NCBI GenBank assembly: GCA_002811645.1
Contig: PDIP01000051.1
Location: 212,237 to 253,170 of the forward strand
DNA length: 40,934 nt
DNA from: Corallochytrium limacisporum
Taxonomy: Eukaryota; Opisthokonta
Direction: 5' to 3'
Shown: piece by piece, positions 26,608 to 35,165 of the stretch
Layout: the number at the start of each line of letters is the position of its first letter
How positions within the stretch are numbered: the first letter of the stretch is position 1
Program-made: the position numbers and the translations under genes
Notes under the pieces: generated by a model
Database searches by the model: none
The model's input: the letters and a program-made list of their open reading frames with translations, nothing else
What the model was told of the DNA's origin: nothing

Positions 26608-28979
26608 TGCCTTACCTAGGACTTCGAAGTGAGTACCTTCTTCACCACCAACTTTTTTTTTCCATTACGTCCGATGCCCTGCTGTGCGGTCGTCCCAGAT
26701 CTGGTGATACAATAATTCAGTGAACATGAATGTATAGAAGAGAGTGTTTCTTTTTTTTTTTTGTGAACGCCCCCCTCTCCGTTATTTTTTTTTTTGCACT
26801 CAACCGTGCACTTCCGGGACACACCCCTAGCACTCAAGCCCCCGCTTTGGCCCCCCGTAACCGCCCCATTGTGGCCACGGATGGTAAACGATTTGACGGA
26901 AAAGGTTCGCGATCGGTCGGGTGTGAGCACATGCGGTGATGAAGGAAGTGTGGAAACTCCTGGAACCGCTGGCCCATTTTCCTTGGTACGTGGGCACATC
27001 TCGTAATTGGGCCAACAATCTCATCACCCGCCACAGGAGTTGCACTAGCGCTTTGTCCAAGGTCAGCTGAAGGGCTAAATTTGTCTCATTACAACACATC
27101 TCGCACCTATCGTTCAACGCTACAATGTAATGTGAAGACGAAAAAAAATTGAAGTGTTGATGGACACTTGAAGTGTAGGAAAACGTAGCCGCCATGGAGC
27201 ATGCCGAGCACGCAAGTAAACACTTTCTGGTGCTCTACTGGTCGCGAGCATGTTTACGTATCCCAACAGTAGCAACTCTTTATCGGTTATCGGACGCGTG
27301 GAGGAACAAGTGAGGGGCGCAAACTTGCTCTGCGATCTCATCTCGTTCATCTTTTGCGATAAATAACACCAAAATCTTCCTCATGGCTTCGTCCTGCGTG
27401 ACCCTCCCTCCACTCCGATCGCACCTGAAAACGCCTGTGACATCAAAGGCGCAATAAACCAAGTTATGGGATGAACGGGGTCGTGCGGAACGCAAAAAGT
27501 TGGTGAAAAAACCGCGGATTCTGTGCGCGCGATTGTACTATGAGATGGCTCCGCTCACTCGTCAGTTTTTCCAGTCCAGTCGCCTTCTGTTGTCACGCAG
27601 TGTTTTGTGACAGGAACCCCGAAAGCCCAGGATGGACACCAAGACCTCTGTGCACATCCACCAAATAACCGAAAGGGGCCGGGGCGGAAGCTTTCTTGTC
27701 GCAGCGGAGGCGTTCTCCACCGTTCCTTTTCTTTACCCAAAAGTAAAAGAATAACATGGAACCCTCCCGCAAGAGAACCCCTGTACAAACCGAAACACAA
27801 TGTAGGCAGAGAGGGAGGGGAGGGGTGCCCGGGTGGACGGACCCCTGTCGCTTAGAATACGGTAGGGGTCCGGTCCCATGGAATTAAGGAATCGAAGGGA
27901 ATACTACCCATTGCCCTTTTATGGCCAAATTCTGAAAGAACCAGAGCAACGGGAGCGAATGGTGAGCAGAGGGGGGGGGGAGAGAGGGGAGGAAGAAGTG
28001 AAAGAGCGAGGGAGTGGCACACTCCCCCCTCTACCCAAGGCGAGGCCAGGAGGGCAGTCTTTTTTTTAAATCGTGCCGTAGAGAGCAAGAGCAAAACATA
28101 GCAAAACGGGGCGGAAAGTGGAAGAAATGTTAAAAAGAATTTCCGGTAACGAAGTAACCTTGGCGAACACCCCGCACCGCGCATACTTTCTTTCTTTTTG
28201 GGTTTGCAGAAACGGCAGGTGGAAGAGTGGAGAGCCCTGGATTATCTTTTTTGTCACGAGCTCACCGGGGTGGTAACCGTTGGTACGGGTGCGGAGGGGG
28301 GGTGTTATGGAACAGGACGTTGCGTTGCAGTCTTGGGAACGTCGTGCAAGGCGAGATTTTCCAAAACCCGAGTCTCAGTGGTTTGCACCCAATGGGCTCG
28401 GTTTCCAATCTCGGTACTGTACGGTACAGGGTCATCATCGACCAAGGGGAAACGCTGATGAGGACCAACAAGCCAACTAGGAAACAACAAGGCAAAAATT
28501 TGCGGGTGTACCATGCCAGCCTAAATCGCCGATGAGATCTGCAGTGGAGGCCAATTAAGGCCCCCGGCATTTGACCCATTTTATATACGGAATTATAAGG
28601 CCAAAAATATTGGGAAATGTTGACGTCCTTGAAATTATCACTAGACCTGCGATACGTACCCACAATTATCAAAGGTGTACGTACAGATATAATTATACGG
28701 AACTATTTTAATATTGAGCGGGTGGTTTTGCTGTTTTTGAAGAAACTGCGCCAGAGCGGTCTGCTGCTAAACCGTCAGTAGCGACGAGGCATGAGATGGT
28801 CTCGCACCGTTGTTTAGGATGCCCTCGTTTGGCTATTTCCTCATTCTGCAGTCATCATGGCTTCATGTTAACAGGAATGCCTAGTCGGCAATTACGACAA
28901 CGTGTAGACACTGCATTCGACCCGAAGCGAGTGAACAAGAACGAGCACGAACCAAAGCAGTGAGTCTCCAATCATCACA

Positions 28980-30848
28980 ATGGATGGCTTGCGACTGGAC
29001 GACCTGGTCAAGGAAGCGGAACAATTCCTCAACTATAGCATTCATGAAGAGGACAATAAGTTAGTACAGGAGCTGATTGATAGCAAGGATGAAGCTCAGC
29101 TGCGCAAACTGTTCGAGGGCCGCATACAGTTTGGCACCGCCGGACTGCGGTCACGTATGGGACCGGGATGGACCGCCATGAACGATGTGACCGTGCTGCA
29201 GACCACACAGGGACTAGCCAAGTACATGGTGGAATACTACAGCACTAAGATGGATAAGAATGACATCAAGGTAGCAGTGGGATACGACGGACGGCACCGC
29301 AGTCGAAGGTTTGCTGAGATCACTGCCTACACTTTTGCTCGCTACGGGTTGAAGGTTATGATGTACTCGCAGATGACACCTACACCTTTGCTGGCCTGGG
29401 CCGTCAAACATCTGAAGTGCAGTGGAGGCGTCATGGTGACGGCATCACACAACCCTAAGGATGACAACGGATACAAGCTCTATTGGGGCAATGGTGCACA
29501 AATTGTCAGCCCCATCGATTCCGGGGTTCAGGCCAAGATCATGGAAAGTCTCATCCCAGACGAAAAGTGTTGGCCTATGGGCAAGGGTGACGTCCTAGAG
29601 GGTAATCCAAATATCACTCCAATTCCGCAAGAAGTGATCACGGAGTACTTCACCACTCTGAAGCAAACTTTGCACTTCCACGACAACCCGTACAAACCTG
29701 CGGCAGAGAGCAACGGAACTACTGACGGGGAGAAGGCGACAGCGACTGCGGGTCAGCCGCTGAAAATTTGCTATACAGCTATGCATGGAGTGGGCACACC
29801 GTTTGCACGCCAGGCCACTGAGGCATTTAATCTAAAGCCGCTGGTGGAAGTACCGGAGCAGGCTGACCCAGACGCGGAGTTCCCCACGGTGACCTTCCCC
29901 AACCCAGAGGAAGGCACGAGTGCTCTGAATCTGGCAATGAAGCGAGCTGAAGCCGAGGGATGTCGTGTTATTTTGGCAAACGATCCGGATGCGGATCGTC
30001 TAGCGGTTGCAGAACTGGATTCCTCCGGCAAGTGGAAGGTCTTCACGGGAAACGAGATTGGCATCCTCTTTGGCGGATATCTGTGGGCAAACTCCAGCAA
30101 ATTCGGTGTTTCTTCGCCAGATCAAGCTATCATGCTGGCCAGTGCAGTGAGCAGCAAGATGTTAGAGGCAATGGCTAAGAAGGAAGGCTTCAAATTCGCC
30201 GAGACGCTGACGGGGTTCAAATGGATCGCAAACGGCGCGATCACGGCGCGCGAACAGGACGGCTTGGTTCCCTTGTTTGCCTTCGAGGAGGCCATTGGCT
30301 TTATGTGCTCTGACATGGTCCTTGATAAGGACGGCATCAGTGCTCTGGCTTGTATGGCAGAGTACGCTACACAAGTTTATGCCCAGCAGCGCACACTGCA
30401 AAGCGAACTGGAGACCTTATACGCAAGGTATGGGTTCTTCACGTCCTACAACTCCTACGTCATCAGCCACGATTCAAACAAAACCAATGCTGCCTTCAAT
30501 GCGATCCGTGCCAATGAGGAGTATCCGAAGATAATCAACGGTCGGGAGGTTAAGTTTGTGCGCGATCTTACTACTGGCTATGACAATGCCCAACCGGACA
30601 AGAAGGCAATTCTGCCAACGTCAACGTCATCGAACATGATCACGTTCAGTTTCATCGGTGGGTTGATATTGACGCTGCGCACTTCTGGCACCGAGCCAAA
30701 AATCAAGTGGTACTCGGAGAAACGGTTGCCGGGTGCTGCGAGAGAAGAGTGGGCAGGCGCCGAGGAAAGCCTGAAAGAAGAGGTCAACGGCATGATTGAA
30801 GAACTCCTGAAACCAACAGAGTACGGCTTTCAGCGCCGTGCAGAATGA
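28980..30848 (+). CDS. PGM2-type phosphoglucomutase / phosphopentomutase
   Basis: Alpha-D-phosphohexomutase of the PGM2 branch (human PGM2, yeast Pgm3/Prm15). Members mainly interconvert ribose-1-phosphate and ribose-5-phosphate, with some glucose-phosphate activity. The 622-residue length fits. The four active-site segments are intact: the phosphoserine loop TASHNPKDDNGYK with Ser156, the metal loop DPDADR (335-340), the sugar-binding loop EEAIGF (436-441) and the phosphate-binding loop RTSGTEPKIKW (567-577). TASHNP followed by KDDNGYKLYWGNGAQI marks the PGM2 branch rather than classical glucose-specific PGM1. The ATG at 28980 gives the family N-terminus. In tandem with PGK across 850 bases. 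A cytosolic enzyme, linking nucleoside salvage to the pentose phosphate pathway. Confidence 0.95.
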   Translation: MDGLRLDDLVKEAEQFLNYSIHEEDNKLVQELIDSKDEAQLRKLFEGRIQFGTAGLRSRMGPGWTAMNDVTVLQTTQGLAKYMVEYYSTKMDKNDIKVAVGYDGRHRSRRFAEITAYTFARYGLKVMMYSQMTPTPLLAWAVKHLKCSGGVMVTASHNPKDDNGYKLYWGNGAQIVSPIDSGVQAKIMESLIPDEKCWPMGKGDVLEGNPNITPIPQEVITEYFTTLKQTLHFHDNPYKPAAESNGTTDGEKATATAGQPLKICYTAMHGVGTPFARQATEAFNLKPLVEVPEQADPDAEFPTVTFPNPEEGTSALNLAMKRAEAEGCRVILANDPDADRLAVAELDSSGKWKVFTGNEIGILFGGYLWANSSKFGVSSPDQAIMLASAVSSKMLEAMAKKEGFKFAETLTGFKWIANGAITAREQDGLVPLFAFEEAIGFMCSDMVLDKDGISALACMAEYATQVYAQQRTLQSELETLYARYGFFTSYNSYVISHDSNKTNAAFNAIRANEEYPKIINGREVKFVRDLTTGYDNAQPDKKAILPTSTSSNMITFSFIGGLILTLRTSGTEPKIKWYSEKRLPGAAREEWAGAEESLKEEVNGMIEELLKPTEYGFQRRAE

Positions 30849-31698
30849 AGCAAATAGATCAAATAGAGTCCAACAAACACATAAAGCAATCAGTAAGCCC
30901 TAGCACATCATCATCATTGTCACTGGAGACCAAAGCTGGTGATGAGAAGCGCCAATAGCAGACACCACCGGTGGCGATGTCGCAGCTCTCCCCTTTCGTC
31001 CGGACAAGGCAGTGACCCACTGAGTAGATCCCGCAGTGCCCCACGCTAAGAGGGCCGGGGTGACGACATCAACTTACACGGGGGCCTAATTTTCACAAAC
31101 CCCTCAGCTGGGTTCCCAAAAAAATTAAACGGTCCGTCCAAAACACCACCCCCCCCCCTTTTCCCTTCCTTTTTGCTTCCCCTCCCCCAAAACTTCCCGT
31201 TTCTTTTTTCTCTCCACTCTCCCTTCTTTTCCCTGTGTTGTTTATTCTTTTTCGCTTGGAGGGGTGGAGACCCAGGTAGAAGTACCAGCGGCCCACGATA
31301 CCAATCATCCGCTTGTTTTTTCGTTTTCGACTTTCCTGCAGCAAGCGTTTCCCCTGACCGTGGGCAGGAGGGGAAGAAATAAAACACGACCGAACAACAG
31401 CCACGGGGGTACCGGGCGAGCACGCACACGCACGATCGGCAAGAGTCACCCACCCGACTGGGGGCATTGTCCCTATCCCGGTCTGTCCAGTCACAGGTCG
31501 TCGATCAGTCGTACCTCCTGGAATGCAGTGAAGGGTCGAGTAGGTTGTGATGCTGCGGTGTATGACGTGTGAATTGGGCGGCCGCGTTCTAACCTCTCTG
31601 CTGGTACATGAGACTATTGGGTGCGGGAAACCCGTTCTGTGGTAACAAAGCATATGCTTGGATTTCGATCACTAGCGCAGAACATACGGAAAGCAACC
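30849..31698. other. Spacer and leader region between PGM2 and PGK
   Basis: An 850-base spacer with C-rich and CT-rich blocks on the PGK coding strand (about 31145-31255), typical of strong fungal glycolytic promoters. An acceptor-like TTTCCTGCAG ends at 31341. An out-of-frame ATG at 31608 opens a frame that runs past the PGK start; whether it is in the mRNA is unknown. No other gene is supported. Confidence 0.45.
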
Positions 31699-32952
31699 AT
31701 GGCCCTGTCCAGTAAATTGAGTCTCAAGGACCTTGATGTCCCGGGTAAGCGCGTTCTGATGCGTGCTGACTTCAACGTTCCTCTGAAGGACGGTGAAATT
31801 ACCAACACTGCCCGCATTGAGGCCACCTTGCCCGCCATCAAAGAGTGCCTAGACCGCAAGGCCAAGTGCGTGATCCTCATGAGCCATCTGGGACGTCCGA
31901 ACGGTCAGAAGAAGCCCGAACTGAGCCTGAAGCCCGTCGCGGAGGCTCTGAAGAAGTTCCTGGACAAGGATGTACAGTTCCTGAGCGACTGTGTCGGACC
32001 CGAGGTTGAGAAGGCTTGTGCGGACCCTCAGGACGGATCTGTGATCCTTCTTGAGAACCTCCGTTTCCACATCGAAGAAGAGGGTAAGGGAGTTGATGCC
32101 GACGGCAACAAGGTCAAGGCAGACGCCGCTGCAGTGGATGCCTTCCGCGCTTCCCTGACTAAGCTCTGTGATGTCTTCGTCAACGATGCTTTCGGCACTG
32201 CCCACCGGGCCCACTCTTCTATGGTCGGCGTTAAGGTTGACAAGCGTGCCGCGGGTCCCCTGATGAAGAAGGAGCTGGATTCCTTTGCTAAGGTGCTGGA
32301 AAATCCTCAGCGCCCATTCCTGGCCATCCTTGGTGGTGCCAAGATTAGCGACAAGATCCAGCTGATCGACAACCTGCTGGACAAGGTCAACCTAATGATC
32401 ATTGGTGGCGGTATGGCCTTTACTTTCAAAAAGGTCATCGACAATATGAAGATCGGTGGTTCTTTGTTTGATGAGGAGGGTAGCAAGATTGTCACCAAGC
32501 TGATGGAGAAGGCCAAGGCGAACAATGTCGAGATAGTCCTGCCCACCGATTTTGTCACCGCCTCTAAGTTTGCTGAGGATGCCGAGGTCGGTGCCGCTAC
32601 GGATAAGGACGGTATCCCTGACGGCTGGATGGGCCTGGATGTCGGCCCTGAATCCAACAAGGCCTTCGCCGAGACCATCAAGAAGGCGAAGACCATCATT
32701 TGGAACGGCCCCCCCGGTGTTTTTGAGTTCGCGAACTTTGCTGCGGGATCCAAGTGTATGCTGGATGCAATTCTGGAAGCCACTGAGGGCGGTGCCACTT
32801 CCGTGGTTGGCGGTGGCGACACTGCCACCGTGGCCAAGAAATACAAGGCCACTGACAAGTTTAGCCACGTTTCCACCGGAGGTGGCGCTTCTCTGGAGCT
32901 GCTCGAGGGTAAGGATTTGCCCGGTGTGTCCGCCCTCAGCGACAAGAGCTGA
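31699..32952 (+). CDS. PGK1: Phosphoglycerate kinase
   Basis: Glycolytic enzyme making ATP from 1,3-bisphosphoglycerate. From ATG 31699 it has 417 residues, the standard eukaryotic length, and starts [19 protein letters not shown] as in fungal PGK. Motifs: RADFNVPL (substrate-binding Arg/Asp/Asn), SHLGRPNG, the hinge region, GPPGVFEF, and the nucleotide-binding VVGGGDTAT near the C-terminus. The start context AACCATGG is strong. Codon use is highly biased, as for an abundant enzyme. A second in-frame ATG at 31654 would add 15 residues ([15 protein letters not shown]), basic and lacking acidic residues. Its context is weak (C at -3 and +4), so leaky scanning could yield two isoforms. The frame stays open to a GTG at 31621. 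Confidence 0.98.
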   Translation: MALSSKLSLKDLDVPGKRVLMRADFNVPLKDGEITNTARIEATLPAIKECLDRKAKCVILMSHLGRPNGQKKPELSLKPVAEALKKFLDKDVQFLSDCVGPEVEKACADPQDGSVILLENLRFHIEEEGKGVDADGNKVKADAAAVDAFRASLTKLCDVFVNDAFGTAHRAHSSMVGVKVDKRAAGPLMKKELDSFAKVLENPQRPFLAILGGAKISDKIQLIDNLLDKVNLMIIGGGMAFTFKKVIDNMKIGGSLFDEEGSKIVTKLMEKAKANNVEIVLPTDFVTASKFAEDAEVGAATDKDGIPDGWMGLDVGPESNKAFAETIKKAKTIIWNGPPGVFEFANFAAGSKCMLDAILEATEGGATSVVGGGDTATVAKKYKATDKFSHVSTGGGASLELLEGKDLPGVSALSDKS

Positions 32953-33592
32953 ATATCCGTTGGCGGAAACTCCAAGCCGCGTTTGTAGATCGGGCTTGTT
33001 TCGGACCCAACATGATCACAGCGTCTTCCTCACATAATATTAAAACCCGTTTAACACCTGTTATGTATCAAATCTCCAACTTAGCACATTGGTCAGACAC
33101 GGCTGCTGCAACAGGGCGCACGATGCCACACAGTTACCACCATGTTATTCACAATGGACCCCCCGTGTGTGCCAACCGTCGCGCTTGCGATGGGGGAATA
33201 TTACACCCCCCCCCCTCCCCCTTTTCCCATCGGCATCGCTTCCCAAAAAGGGCAAAATCGAAGTAGAGGGTTCGTTCGCACCTCCCAGGGAAACCGTGGT
33301 ACGCGGGTACTTCAAAAACAAAGAAAAAGACGAGGGAAGGACAATGGGGGAGTTCTATCCGGCCGTCTCGAGGCTTCGTACGAACGATCTTCCACAGTAA
33401 CCTGATCGAAACGGGGTGGAAACTTGTCGTACCTCAACTCAGGACCAGGAATATAGACGTTTATTACTTCTACATATTTTCGGTACAGACAGATCCACGT
33501 ACCCTTCAAAAGTCCCAAAGGGAAGGTCACAAACCGAATAGGAGTACTGGAAATACAACACTGGGGATTTAAGAATCGCGTAAAGGTTAAGC
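32953..33592. other. Spacer between PGK and PHO88/SND3
   Basis: A 640-base spacer with ATTAAA-type sequence near 33040 (possible PGK poly(A) signal), an interrupted C tract near 33205-33225 and otherwise mixed composition. A tRNA B-box-like GATCGAAAC at 33404-33412 has no matching stem or A box. No gene is supported. Confidence 0.4.
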
Positions 33593-34255
33593 ATGGTCTA
33601 CGAATATCGCAGTGCGATCCGCACTGGGACTGTGTTTGTCTTGCTCTTTGGCTCAGACTACATTATTCCTGAGGAGCTTTTCACTGTGTACAAGGCTCAA
33701 TTCGACCAAGCCTACCTGTGGGGCATCAGTTTAACTCTGGCCGTTGTTACGACCACGGTGATGCTCACCTACGCCTCCAAAAACAACACCATGATCATGG
33801 CTCCGGACAATCCTAACGCTGAAGATGAAGACCACGATGAGGAGGTCAAACTGGTGCGTCAGAGTGCCTCCGATTACGACAAGTCGCTGGTGCCTAACTT
33901 TGTACGTCTGTATGTGATTGGTGGTATGATTACCTTCGGTCTGTTCACCATGGACCGTGCCGTTTTCAGTGCACTGATTCAGTGTACTGTTGTGCCGACC
34001 ACGTTGCTCATGGAGCCCTTGGTCCTAAACCATCTACTCGGTGTCGGTATTGAACGTCCCTACAAGAAGCAGATTGGTCTCCTCTCTTTGATCGGGCGGG
34101 CATTCCACTACATGTACAAGGACCTGAAGGAGTCCATCGCTGATATCCGTGAGCAACTGGGCAAGATGGGCAATCAGCCAAAGAAGGGCAAGACCAAAGA
34201 GGAGAAGGCTGCAGCCCACAAGGCCGACAAGAAGGCCCGGAGTAAGAAGGCCTGA
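33593..34255 (+). CDS. PHO88/SND3 family ER membrane protein
   Basis: Matches the Pho88 family: a hydrophobic N-terminal half (segment about 40-60), the conserved VRQSASDYDKSLVPNFVRL stretch (equivalent to the yeast TTVRDYDLKEID region), a second membrane segment (about 103-121, LYVIGGMITFGLFTMDRA), and PLVLNHLLGVGIERPYKKQ. Yeast Pho88/Snd3 was first linked to phosphate uptake. It is now known as part of the SND route that targets proteins with internal or C-terminal membrane segments to the ER. The 220-residue length is slightly above yeast's 188. The difference includes an acidic loop (about 74-86) and a Lys/Ala-rich tail (from about 197). ATG 33593 has a good context (GCATGG). In tandem between PGK and EXD3. 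Confidence 0.85.
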   Translation: MVYEYRSAIRTGTVFVLLFGSDYIIPEELFTVYKAQFDQAYLWGISLTLAVVTTTVMLTYASKNNTMIMAPDNPNAEDEDHDEEVKLVRQSASDYDKSLVPNFVRLYVIGGMITFGLFTMDRAVFSALIQCTVVPTTLLMEPLVLNHLLGVGIERPYKKQIGLLSLIGRAFHYMYKDLKESIADIREQLGKMGNQPKKGKTKEEKAAAHKADKKARSKKA

Positions 34256-34679
34256 AGTATGTCTTGGACGCTGTCCATGGGGTCGGACCGTGTGAGTCCA
34301 GTGACGCTCGGAAGTAGGATTTCCCTGGACGATACTACAATCCTCATTGCCAAGAGTGAGGTCCATACTAAAGAAAATACGCGGAGCGTATTGGCATTGC
34401 AGGACCCACATTCTGAGCCGGGAAGGTAATGCAATTGTGTCCAGCCTCCACCACCAATCCCATGAGCCTCAAACTTCCAACATCCTTTGAGAGAATAACT
34501 AGAAAAGAAAAATCTTAACTCCTTTATGTTCGAAATTGAAATCTAGAGAGCTTTATAGCAAAGCCATGGTTGCTTGCCATGTGTGCGACCAAGAATGGGG
34601 TTTCGTTCAGCTGCCAGCGGCGCATCAGGTCACAACACACTTGGGACTGATACCCAACCTGAGCCGGCCCAAGGAGGTT

Positions 34680-34704
34680 GGGGCGGGGCGGGGGTTGGCA
34701 GGGG
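34680..34704 (+). repeat. G-quadruplex motif upstream of EXD3
   Basis: Four G runs of 4, 4, 5 and 4 with loops of 1, 1 and 6 bases, on the coding strand about 460 bases before the EXD3 start. Confidence 0.55.
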
Positions 34705-34797
34705 TGCTTTGAGAACCCAAGCCCTCTCCCCCCCTTTTCTCTCCCGGGCAGGCTCCACGCTCGCTTGGGTCTCAAACACTTTCAGTGACGTGCCCAG

Positions 34798-34823
34798 CAC
34801 CCCCGGCCCTTCGACCGGGGGTG
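34798..34823. repeat. Perfect 9-bp GC-rich hairpin
   Basis: CACCCCCGG at 34798-34806 pairs fully with CCGGGGGTG at 34815-34823 around an 8-base loop. It lies shortly before the acceptor-like CTCTTTCAG, so it would sit inside any leader intron. It could also be an inverted zinc-finger site of the CCCCGG/CCGGGG type. Confidence 0.5.
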
Positions 34824-35165
34824 TCCGTGTGTGCGTTGGGACTCGCACAGCCGATTCGTCGGTGGCTCTCAACGTTGATTGTCCTTGTCTCTTTCAGATG
34901 ACGCAACAACCACAGATACCACATATGTGGTTCGTTCCATGCAAAAACAACCGACAGAACTTTCTGCTGTATCGTAGTCGACGCCGAGCACATGCATCCC
35001 TTGCCATTGCTATTTGAGATCGACAACAGCTTGACCATGCTTTGCTTAGAGATGTAATGCATAGAGCATGGTTCGTTAAGAAACTGTTGCGTACACATTA
35101 ACATGTAGTAAATTAGCCATTCTAATGTCAGTTTTAGTCGTAGCACATAGAATATTTATATAACA

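Larger units (their letters stand above)
24380..28979. other. 4.6 kb region without a supported gene
   Basis: The longest gene-free stretch here, between the divergent M14-like and PGM2 genes. It is a patchwork of low complexity: T runs near 24980 and 26750-26762, CT repeats near 25570, G-quadruplex sequence at 25339-25362, C/G tracts and A/T runs. Islands of ordinary composition lie at about 26180-26640 and 27000-27560. Splice-like signals occur (CAG|GTAAGC with GT at 26330, GTGAGT at 26629, a pyrimidine tract ending TTTGCAG at 28209). None of the frames shows a recognisable domain and no spliced model could be supported. A perfect 8-bp inverted repeat lies at 26584-26607. It may hold long leaders, an unrecognised spliced gene, a non-coding RNA or decayed sequence. 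Confidence 0.45.
34256..35165. other. Spacer upstream of EXD3 with G4, hairpin and acceptor-like site
   Basis: A 910-base spacer. It holds a G-quadruplex motif (34680-34704), a perfect 9-bp hairpin (34798-34823) and a strong pyrimidine tract with CTCTTTCAG ending at 34898. A donor such as GTAATG near 34426 could pair with it to form a leader intron. After the acceptor an isolated 39-codon frame (34899-35017) is present. The last 150 bases are AT-rich. Confidence 0.45.

Noticed and set aside
26340-26723. Forward 127-codon frame next to splice-like sites
   Set aside because: Looks protein-like in part but no homology is recognised and no start, exon chain or poly(A) signal could be built; left as part of the unexplained interval.
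26827-27195. Reverse-strand 122-codon frame with ATG in good context (CCATGGC)
   Set aside because: No domain or family resemblance; length is within what chance gives in 4.6 kb searched in six frames.
33404-33412. tRNA B-box-like GATCGAAAC
   Set aside because: T-stem does not pair and there is no A box or acceptor stem upstream.
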